Below are positions 1 through 7,140 of a stretch of DNA of 19,017 bases, piece by piece. The stretch covers positions 1 to 19,017 of the forward strand of contig JAWRJC010000128.1 in the NCBI GenBank assembly GCA_040307715.1. The letters run 5' to 3'. Below the pieces are notes generated by a model. It made no database searches and had not been told where the DNA came from. It saw nothing but the letters and a program-made list of their open reading frames with translations. The position numbers and the translations under genes are program-made. Numbering within the stretch: position 1 is the stretch's first letter; the number at the start of each line of letters is the position of its first letter. The DNA is from RUG13615 sp040307715. Lineage in GTDB: Bacteria > Bacillota > Clostridia > Peptostreptococcales > Anaerovoracaceae.

Positions 1-2769
1 TTTGTAAGTCTTCGTTTTCGCGTCATATTGCTTGACGAAAACCGTCTTCATCGCCTGGTACTTGCCGCCCGCAGGGGTCGTGATGATGCCCTGGCTGTTG
101 CTCGTATCCCCTAGCGCTTTGGCGTGGATCTCGACGACGTAGTTCACAGGGACCGGGCACCAGAATGACTGTGTTTTGAATTCGTTCGATCCGGGCTTGA
201 ACGTCTTTTCTGTCCATCCGCTCCAGCTGCCGCCGCCGATCTTCTTGGTGCGGTACTTGACCACCCAGCCGGACGGCGAGAACTCAGGCTCCTTCGTCCA
301 CTTGAACAGAACTCTTCCGACATCGTGCTGGCTCGCCCACAGGTTCTTGACGTTGCAGGCTTTGCGGGTGATCTTAAAGGTCTTTGTGACCTTGCCGGTA
401 TAGTTGCCTTTGCCGGTGACGGTCATCGTCGCTGTACCGGGATTGATATTGTTGCTGTAAGAGAGTTCGTAATCCGTTCCCGGCGTGAGTTCCGTGTCCT
501 CATATTTCACCAGCGGACTCTGCGTGATAACCTTGCCGGTATACGTTTTATCCACAATTCCGGTCACTTCTACCTTGCCTTCCTCTTCCAAATCGAAGGG
601 GACCATGTATTGCTGATAAAACACCGTGTTTGATGTATCATGCTCCGAAACCGGCTCTCCGTTAATCGTTGTGTTTGTGCCGATATCGTTTGCCAGCTTG
701 TAACTTTCATCCACGCTATAATCAACCATCAGAATGACAGTTTCCCCGGGAGTAAATACATGGTCTTCCGCAAAGTGGCTGTAGTTCTCCTGCACCCAGG
801 CTGTACCACTGATCGTTATTCCCGCTTCGTCGACCGTTACGGTCTGACCGACCGTATCTCTTTTCTGCCCTTTGACAGGGGTCTTATCCACATGGAAGTG
901 GAGTGCGGGAATCTCTGTTTTTGGAGGTGCGTATACAGCATAGTACCAGGTATCTTCTGTAATACGCTGGGTTGGTGTTGTGGTATTCGTGCTGATTGGT
1001 GATGTACCCGGATACCCGCCCTTATACCAACCGACAAACTCATAGTCATTGTACTCGGTGCCGTACTCACCGGTGGTGGATATGCCGGTAGTCAGCGTAA
1101 AGTCGTCCCCTTTGCCTACACTGAATCGCACGGGATCCCCGCCGCCCGCCTGCCAGGCACCGTTATTCTTGTATACCATGAGGCTGGGGTTGGTGATCCG
1201 CGCCAGTGTACTTTCATCGTAGAAAAGGACATTGATCTTGACGACATCCTTCGACTGGATCCAGACTTCCTTTGCCCGGCTATTGTCAGCGTTCACAATA
1301 GAGTTATTATCCGTATTGATCTTGCCGCCCTCGGGCTTTGATATTTGCAGCAAGTCACCGATGGTGATACCGTCAGCATACAGGGCCTGAAAACTACCCC
1401 CTTGTGTTTCAAACACAGCGACCGGCGTATCTTCAAGAACAAGAGGACCTTCCGTATATAACCCGTACTGTTCTGTTCCGATCGAGGTCAGTTCCGCATC
1501 CCCGAAGACTCTCCAGCCCCCGGTATCCCTTGCTCCGCAAATCCCAATCTTGTTGCTGCTTGCGGTGACTTTCGCATCGCCATAGATCTGGGTCTGGCCG
1601 GGCGTATCGTCGGAACCGTTATAAACATAGATGCCCGCGGTGGTCCCGGTGGCAGTCAATTCCCCGCCTGAGATATCTATCCGTTTGGTGGCTGTGCTAT
1701 TACTGTAATAGATGCCGATCCCTTCCCCGGAAGAAGTCGAGTAAGTGGACCCCACCGCCGCCACTGTGCCGCCGCTCATCAGGAAAGCGGCATCCTCATC
1801 GGATTTAATGCCATATCCTTTCCTGCCTTCTTTAGAGGAGACGCCAGATACTTCCAGGGTGCCGCCGTAGATATCGAAGTGACCGCCGGTAATGCCGATG
1901 GCATCCTGCCCTTCGTTTACGACATCTACACTCAAGCTGCCATCCTTCACATAAATATTGTTCTGCGCCCCGATGATGCCGCCTGCGCCGGCATAGTTGC
2001 TTTCACTGTTTGTTCGTCTGACATCGATATCCGTGGTGCCGCCTCTGATATCAACCACATACCCGGGGTAGGTGGCGTTATAAATACCATAGGGATAGCC
2101 CAAACTATTCTTTACATCGATGTCCAATGTTCCATCTTTAATTACCGCATATCCGTCATTGCTCTGACTATAGATACCACTGGTATAGCCGCTGCCGGTT
2201 CCGCTGATATCTACTGTTGCCTGACCTGCATTCATAAGGAAATAAGACGTTCTGAATCCGCATTGATTCGGATGGTCTGTATCGTCGAAAGCAATGTTGA
2301 TCGTGCCCCCATTAATTGTGACAGAACCCGCGGATATCCCGGCATTCGGGTTCCCGGTGGGATACGGACCATCGATAAACAATTCTCCGCTTTCCATGGT
2401 AAACGAGCCCTGCCCTACACTAACGCCATTGTGAACCGTGAGACGACCGTCGCCTTGAATGGTCAAACTGGGGTTAGTAGTAAGAGGAACTATTCTATCG
2501 ATTTCAAACCACGTATCCACCACAATGGTCGTACCATACCCCACTTTCAGCGTGTCTGCAGAGGTCAGGTCATACTCACTGATCAGGCCGGAAATCGTGT
2601 ACTCCCCTCCCTGAATGGTGATTTCCTGCGCAGCGTACACATCCTGCGCACCGACTGCGCCGCCGGTCAGCGCCCCAAGGGAGGGCGTCAGGCTGACGAT
2701 CATGACCAAAGTAAGAAGGACCGTCATGAACCGCCTGCCGGGGCTTCTTGTTTTTCTCCTCTGTGTCAT
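1..2769 (-). CDS. Secreted modular surface protein with beta-helix-like repeats (C-terminus beyond window)
   Basis: I checked every codon from the ATG at 2769 to the left edge: 923 codons, no stop. It is partial because it runs off the window. RBS GGGAGGT sits 6 nt before the ATG. Residues 1-46 form a signal peptide (basic RRKTRSPGRR, hydrophobic core, likely cut after VYA). Residues about 50-500 are rich in short turns such as INGGTINI, DISGG and MSGGTV. These resemble right-handed beta-helix / carbohydrate-binding repeat surface proteins. Residues about 545-620 look like a bacterial surface repeat (FVGWYKGG). Residues 733-801 match a common repeat of the YTG...GKGNYTG type. Residues 802-900 are a fibronectin-III-like domain shared with the upstream paralogue. 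No sortase motif or SLH domain is visible, but the end is missing. Role (adhesion or glycan binding) is inferred from architecture only. It lies 39 bp downstream of its paralogue and is probably cotranscribed. Confidence 0.9.
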   Translation of the reverse strand, partial: MTQRRKTRSPGRRFMTVLLTLVMIVSLTPSLGALTGGAVGAQDVYAAQEITIQGGEYTISGLISEYDLTSADTLKVGYGTTIVVDTWFEIDRIVPLTTNPSLTIQGDGRLTVHNGVSVGQGSFTMESGELFIDGPYPTGNPNAGISAGSVTINGGTINIAFDDTDHPNQCGFRTSYFLMNAGQATVDISGTGSGYTSGIYSQSNDGYAVIKDGTLDIDVKNSLGYPYGIYNATYPGYVVDIRGGTTDIDVRRTNSESNYAGAGGIIGAQNNIYVKDGSLSVDVVNEGQDAIGITGGHFDIYGGTLEVSGVSSKEGRKGYGIKSDEDAAFLMSGGTVAAVGSTYSTSSGEGIGIYYSNSTATKRIDISGGELTATGTTAGIYVYNGSDDTPGQTQIYGDAKVTASSNKIGICGARDTGGWRVFGDAELTSIGTEQYGLYTEGPLVLEDTPVAVFETQGGSFQALYADGITIGDLLQISKPEGGKINTDNNSIVNADNSRAKEVWIQSKDVVKINVLFYDESTLARITNPSLMVYKNNGAWQAGGGDPVRFSVGKGDDFTLTTGISTTGEYGTEYNDYEFVGWYKGGYPGTSPISTNTTTPTQRITEDTWYYAVYAPPKTEIPALHFHVDKTPVKGQKRDTVGQTVTVDEAGITISGTAWVQENYSHFAEDHVFTPGETVILMVDYSVDESYKLANDIGTNTTINGEPVSEHDTSNTVFYQQYMVPFDLEEEGKVEVTGIVDKTYTGKVITQSPLVKYEDTELTPGTDYELSYSNNINPGTATMTVTGKGNYTGKVTKTFKITRKACNVKNLWASQHDVGRVLFKWTKEPEFSPSGWVVKYRTKKIGGGSWSGWTEKTFKPGSNEFKTQSFWCPVPVNYVVEIHAKALGDTSNSQGIITTPAGGKYQAMKTVFVKQYDAKTKTYK

Positions 2770-2808
2770 TTTGATACCTCCCGGCCTAATAGCCGCTGCC
2801 AGTTCCGC

Positions 2809-5800
2809 TTACTTCTTGATGACGACCGTCAGCACCTTCGTGCGCCCGTTCGGCGCACGGCAGATCAGTGTCGCGGTGCCTTCCTTCACCGCCTTGATCG
2901 TCGCCGTGCCGTCGATGATGCCGCCGCTGTACGCATTGCCGTCAGGCTTGGTGATCTTGAGCATCGTCTTGCCCTCCGCGGTCAGATCCCACAGTGCGTG
3001 CGCCAGGTACAGACGCGGCCGCTTGTTGAAATCCGCCACCGGATACTCGTAGTCCGGCTTGAGTTTGATCTGCTGCCCCACCTTCAAATTAATCGTGTCG
3101 CTGGTGAGCCGCTTGTTCGTGGCCGCGTTCTTGACGTACACCGTCTTCATGGCCTGATACTTGCCGCCCGCCGGCGTCGTGATGATGCCCTGGCTCCAGG
3201 ACGTATCGCCTTTGGCTCTTGCGTGGATCTCCACGACATAGTCCGCTTTCACAGGGCACCAGTACTCATATGTGGACGCGCTGAACGACTTCTGCGTCCA
3301 TCCGCTCCAGCTGCCGCCGCCGATCTTCTTGATGCGGTAGTGCACCTCCCAGCCTGCCGGGGTGAAGGAAGACTCCTTCGTCCATTTGAATTTGACCCGG
3401 CCGACATCGTGCTGGCTCGCCCACAGGTTTTTGACGTTGCAAGGTTTGCGGGTGATCTTGAAGGTCTTCTCGACCGTGCCGGTGTAATTGCCCTTGCCGG
3501 TAATGATCACCTTTGCCGTACCGGCGTTGACATTGTTCTGGTAGCTGAGCGTGTAATCGCTATCCTTCACAAGAACTGTACCGTCCAGCGTCACTTTCGG
3601 CTCCGGGGTGATGGCGCTTCCGGTATACGTCTGTGCCGGGATGCTTTCGACTACTGCATCTTCCAGAGACTTGACGGGCTCGGTCCTTTCCCATTTCGCA
3701 TAGAGCGTCATGTCATCCTTGACCGGCGCTGACCAGTCGTAAAGTGTCCAGAAGTCAGGATCGGTGTGCCAGCCCTGGAAAACCCAGCCTTCTTCCGTCG
3801 GATCTTCCACATAGTAGAGGCAGGTCCCATAGGAGAGTTCCTGCGCTTCCGGCTTCATGCCGTGCCCGTTGTTCTCGAATGTGACAGTGCATGGTGTTGC
3901 AGGAATGACTGCGGACTCCTTCACCCCGCACGCAGAGCAGGTGCGCTCTTCCGAGCCGACAGAAGAATGCGTAGGTTCCTGAACGACGACCCAGTCGCCG
4001 TAGGTATGGTCGAGGCAGGGGATGCTCAGGTCTGTCAGACTATCGACTTCCTGTGTTCCATTCGCATCTTTAAAGATCTTATTACAGTAACTGCACTGCC
4101 AATACTCTTCCATACCGAAGGCTGTGCAAGTCGGCTCCTCCCGGTCATAATGGTTCAGATAATTCGTATGGATGTGATCGACAACGAAAGTAAGCTCCGC
4201 TGTGACCGGCTTCAATTCATATCCTGTGATGACTGCTGTTACATGGTAGGTCCCCACCGGCAGTCCGGCATCCGGATAAACGGCTATCACAAGATCATCG
4301 TATGCATCATAGTCGAACGGCAGAGTCTTCGGATACCATCCGCTTGTCACCTGCCCGACATGGAAATTGTTACTCCCCAGCAGCGTCACGTTGATATCAT
4401 CGACATCATCCGCCGACTTCAGCCAAAGGAACCAGCCTGATGACTGGGTGGACGGATAGCCCTCAGGGACATGGACAGTTCCCTCTGTCGGATCATCATT
4501 CTTATCCTTTATATCCAGCGACATTTCGTGAGTCGCTTCACCTTCGACAATGAGCGATACGCTTGCTGTCCGCTGGACATTCGAGCCAGTCGTAAATCTG
4601 ACTTGAGCGATATACTGCCCCGCCGCGGTGCCGCTCTTTGGCGTCACTGTCACATCCCTGTACGATCCCGGATCCAAAGAGAATTCATACGTGGGAGAAA
4701 TCGAGATCCACCCGCTTCCTGATATCACTGCCGGGTCTACAGTCACTTTTCTATCGCTGGTATTGGTCACCCGGATCTTGCCGGTCGCGCCGGATGGATT
4801 GGCTGCCGTTGTGCGTATGGTCACATCGGAGACCTCGATCGTTTCCGGTGATGAGGATCCATCCGTCCTGAAGCTGTACGTGACGTGAAGGCGCCCGTTG
4901 TCATCGATCCGTTTGTTGAACAGGGTCATACCGCTCGGAACAGCGATCTCGATATCATCGAGGTCATCCCAGGTCTTGTAACTGTAGAGCGAGAACTCGG
5001 TGATCCACAGATATTCGCACCCTCCTTCAAAGGCTTCGTCGCTGCCCACAGCCTTCCCTGTGTTGCCGGAGATATAATACTGATTGGTGATCCTGTAGTT
5101 GGTATTTTCCGGGATCGTACCTACAGCCTGTTTCCCCGTGACACCTTCCGCGGGCATCGTTCCCGGCGTGATCGAGACACTTTTGACCTTTTCATACCAC
5201 CGCGCGGTCAGCACCGTCGGCTCTGTGATCGGTGTTGTGAAGTCAAACGGTATTGACCATGACTTGTTATACCAGTAGATGAACTGATAGTTGTCATCCG
5301 GATCGACCGGCTCCGCAGGCTGTGTCGCTGTCTGCCCCTTATTGATGTACTGAGTAGCCGGTGCTGTGCCATAGTCGGTGGCAAAGCTGACGGCGTACTT
5401 GGACGGTGCTTCCCCGTCGAACACATACTCCCCTTCCCAGGCCTTGGAGATCCGGGCGCCATTCTCATTCATAGCGTAGAATTTCAATGTGTAGGTGCCG
5501 GCCGGTTTATTAAATCTTGTCAGCTCATACCGCAGGTCGAGCGGGTTTTCCCGGGCATAGCCGCCGAAGCTGCTCATACCATAGCTGTAACTCGCAGCGC
5601 CTTCAAACGGCTCGTAATAGAAATAATCTCCCTCGATACGTCCATTGATTGGCGGCAGGCTGTACCACCCGCTGATTTCCTTGCTTGTAGACGGGCTGGT
5701 AACATACCCTTCTGCCGCCGCTTCCGCGCGGATCGTATATTGGGCTCCTTCTGCATACAGCGATTCTTTATCGGCGGGAATGTCGACATACGGCGTACTG

Positions 5801-6363
5801 CTGGTTTCCTTGAACAGTGTCGGTCCTTGTCCAATAGAGAAATTGTAAGAGGTGGCATTTGACACCGGATCGCATACGATCCGGTGACCGCCCGACGAAG
5901 TCGTTTCCAGCCTTAGATTTTTCGGCGTGTCCAGTTGTGTCATACCGTAAGCATCATAGTAATAATCCGGCACCTCTCCTTTGGTACTTATGATGCGCCC
6001 CATGCTGTCATGCGCGACGATCCCGTTTGAAGTGTAAGTGCCTGCTGGAAGGTTAAGCCCGCTGTCCCGATACTGCTCTTTAAGATTGACGCTGGTCGCC
6101 CCGTCCTTCACACCGAAAGTACCTCTGTTATTTGCATAGGAGATACTGTAGGATGCTGCCCCCGGGTACGGATCCCAGGAGAGCGTGTCCCCTTCAAGTT
6201 TAACGCCGGTGACTGGATCTGCCGTCGCATACACTTCCTGCGCGCCCAGAGCACCGCCGCTCAGTGCCCCGAGCGAGGGCGTCAGACTGACGATCATAGC
6301 CAAAGTAAGGAGGACCGTTAAGAATCGCTTCCCGTGCCCTCCTGTATTTCTGTTCCGTGACAT
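2809..6363 (-). CDS. Large secreted multidomain surface protein, paralogue of the adjacent gene
   Basis: Complete, 1184 aa. RBS GGAGGT is 6 nt before the ATG. Signal peptide is at residues 1-46, ending EVYA. Residues 50-320 hold three fibronectin-like segments with similar wording (SWDPYPGAASYSISY, EPFEGAASYSYGM). Residues 322-391 and 825-892 resemble Listeria-Bacteroides (InlB B-type) repeats (FIYWYN..., FQGWHTDPD...LYAKW). Residues 400-730 hold Ig-like beta-rich domains. Residues 731-823 hold a Cys/His cluster with CSYC and CSAC pairs. Residues 900-971 are a YTGSAITPEP...GKGNYTG repeat. Residues 972-1075 are the fibronectin-III-like domain shared with the downstream protein. The last ~105 residues resemble a bacterial Ig-like (Big) domain. 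No LPXTG, SLH or transmembrane tail is seen, so anchoring is unknown. Probably an adhesin or structural surface protein; no enzyme motif is visible. Identical nucleotide stretches at both ends of the two genes point to duplication or gene conversion. Confidence 0.93.
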   Translation of the reverse strand: MSRNRNTGGHGKRFLTVLLTLAMIVSLTPSLGALSGGALGAQEVYATADPVTGVKLEGDTLSWDPYPGAASYSISYANNRGTFGVKDGATSVNLKEQYRDSGLNLPAGTYTSNGIVAHDSMGRIISTKGEVPDYYYDAYGMTQLDTPKNLRLETTSSGGHRIVCDPVSNATSYNFSIGQGPTLFKETSSTPYVDIPADKESLYAEGAQYTIRAEAAAEGYVTSPSTSKEISGWYSLPPINGRIEGDYFYYEPFEGAASYSYGMSSFGGYARENPLDLRYELTRFNKPAGTYTLKFYAMNENGARISKAWEGEYVFDGEAPSKYAVSFATDYGTAPATQYINKGQTATQPAEPVDPDDNYQFIYWYNKSWSIPFDFTTPITEPTVLTARWYEKVKSVSITPGTMPAEGVTGKQAVGTIPENTNYRITNQYYISGNTGKAVGSDEAFEGGCEYLWITEFSLYSYKTWDDLDDIEIAVPSGMTLFNKRIDDNGRLHVTYSFRTDGSSSPETIEVSDVTIRTTAANPSGATGKIRVTNTSDRKVTVDPAVISGSGWISISPTYEFSLDPGSYRDVTVTPKSGTAAGQYIAQVRFTTGSNVQRTASVSLIVEGEATHEMSLDIKDKNDDPTEGTVHVPEGYPSTQSSGWFLWLKSADDVDDINVTLLGSNNFHVGQVTSGWYPKTLPFDYDAYDDLVIAVYPDAGLPVGTYHVTAVITGYELKPVTAELTFVVDHIHTNYLNHYDREEPTCTAFGMEEYWQCSYCNKIFKDANGTQEVDSLTDLSIPCLDHTYGDWVVVQEPTHSSVGSEERTCSACGVKESAVIPATPCTVTFENNGHGMKPEAQELSYGTCLYYVEDPTEEGWVFQGWHTDPDFWTLYDWSAPVKDDMTLYAKWERTEPVKSLEDAVVESIPAQTYTGSAITPEPKVTLDGTVLVKDSDYTLSYQNNVNAGTAKVIITGKGNYTGTVEKTFKITRKPCNVKNLWASQHDVGRVKFKWTKESSFTPAGWEVHYRIKKIGGGSWSGWTQKSFSASTYEYWCPVKADYVVEIHARAKGDTSWSQGIITTPAGGKYQAMKTVYVKNAATNKRLTSDTINLKVGQQIKLKPDYEYPVADFNKRPRLYLAHALWDLTAEGKTMLKITKPDGNAYSGGIIDGTATIKAVKEGTATLICRAPNGRTKVLTVVIKK

Positions 6364-6448
6364 GCCGATACCTCCAAGATGAAACTCCGTGCTAAAGTAA
6401 TAAAGTATCTATATCGCGTATAAACAACACCTGTCTTGTTAATATGAT
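6364..6448 (-). other. AT-rich leader of the surface-protein genes
   Basis: This stretch between the upstream terminator hairpin and the first surface-protein start is clearly more AT-rich than its surroundings. It must carry the promoter if the terminators upstream work. I see no convincing -35/-10 pair; the best candidates lack the conserved A of the -10. It ends in a good RBS (GGAGG, 6371-6375). Confidence 0.4.
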
Positions 6449-6453
6449 AACAA
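6436..6453. promoter_or_regulatory. 18-bp inverted repeat upstream of surface-protein genes
   Basis: TTGTTAATATGATAACAA has perfect 6-bp arms around a 6-bp centre. It sits about 73-90 bp before the start codon at 6363 and abuts the terminator hairpin at 6454-6480. It could be an operator for the surface-protein genes, or only part of the terminator's flank. No regulator can be assigned. Confidence 0.35.
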
Positions 6454-6480
6454 AAATAGCGGCGCCCCGCACCGCTATTT
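6449..6480 (-). terminator. Second intrinsic terminator after the GNAT gene
   Basis: The 9-bp arms AAATAGCGG (6454-6462) and CCGCTATTT (6472-6480) enclose a 9-nt loop. On the minus strand the stem is followed by a short T tract (ATTTTTGTTA). It lies downstream of the first terminator, so it is either a back-up stop or an element of the surface-gene leader. Confidence 0.7.
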
Positions 6481-6510
6481 GAACTGATTGTTCAAAAAAA
6501 CATGCTCATG

Positions 6511-6538
6511 CAAAAACGCCCGGGGCATGCCCGGGCGT
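6511..6538 (-). terminator. Intrinsic terminator of the GNAT-ending operon
   Basis: The 9-bp arms ACGCCCGGG (6516-6524) and CCCGGGCGT (6530-6538) with a 5-nt loop are followed on the minus strand by TTTTT. It begins 15 nt after the GNAT stop codon. The GC-rich stem with a T run is a textbook intrinsic terminator. Confidence 0.88.
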
Positions 6539-6553
6539 CCGTCTCTTTGCGGT

Positions 6554-7078
6554 TTACAGTTTTTTCTCCAGCAGGACGATGTTGACCCCTTCCAGGCCGT
6601 TGAACTCGCTCTGCATGACCGCCGCTTCCCGGTAGCCGTAGCTCTCGTAGATCCGGCGGGCGAGGCGGTTGCGGGCGCCGGTGTCGAGGCGCAGCGCTTT
6701 GCAGTTGCCGATCGTCGCCATGGCTTCGTAGTAGCGCAGGAACTCCGCGGCGTACCCTTTGCGCATGTGGTTGGGCGAGACCGCGAGCGTGTGAATGACG
6801 AGCACTTCCTCATCCTCCGCGTCATACTTCCATTCCGCCCTGTCGTAGATGCCTTCGACCTGTTTGTTGTTGATGATCGCCGTCGCGACGATCTCGCCGT
6901 CGGGCGATTCCAATACATAGAGGTCCTCTCTGATAAGTGCGTCTTCCGCCGTCCAGCGCGTCGGGTAGACATCTCTCTGCCAGCCGACCACCAGATCGCC
7001 CATCTCTTCCATCGTATGGACATCCTCGTAGATCTCTATCACGCGGGGCAGGTCTTCTCTTGTTGCTTTCCGTATCAT
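6554..7078 (-). CDS. GNAT family N-acetyltransferase
   Basis: 174 aa, the usual size for a single-domain GNAT enzyme. Such enzymes move an acetyl group from acetyl-CoA to an amine; the substrate here cannot be read from sequence. The family's motif A is clear at residues 93-114 (LVIHTLAVSPNHMRKGYA), with the R/Q-x-x-G-x-A pyrophosphate-binding loop at 105-110. Motif B is at about 133-151 (TGARNRLARRIYESYGYRE). The N-terminus IRKATREDLPRVIEIYEDV is typical of the fold. The start has an SD (AAAGGGAG) 8 nt upstream. The gene follows the GTPase-NYN gene by 62 nt and is ended by a strong hairpin, so it is probably the last gene of that operon. A cytosolic role is expected. The acceptor could be a small molecule, an antibiotic or a protein N-terminus. 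Confidence 0.93.
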   Translation of the reverse strand: MIRKATREDLPRVIEIYEDVHTMEEMGDLVVGWQRDVYPTRWTAEDALIREDLYVLESPDGEIVATAIINNKQVEGIYDRAEWKYDAEDEEVLVIHTLAVSPNHMRKGYAAEFLRYYEAMATIGNCKALRLDTGARNRLARRIYESYGYREAAVMQSEFNGLEGVNIVLLEKKL

Positions 7079-7140
7079 CTATCTTTCTCCCTTTTCTATA
7101 ATATTCAGCCTTGCCATGATACCACCAACGGCGGGCGGAT

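Noticed and set aside
1879..3732. 617-codon open frame on the plus strand across the two surface-protein genes
   Set aside because: It is the mirror of the minus-strand genes and bridges two separate ones. Its translation has no recognisable domain or good RBS, whereas the minus strand has signal peptides, repeats and SDs.
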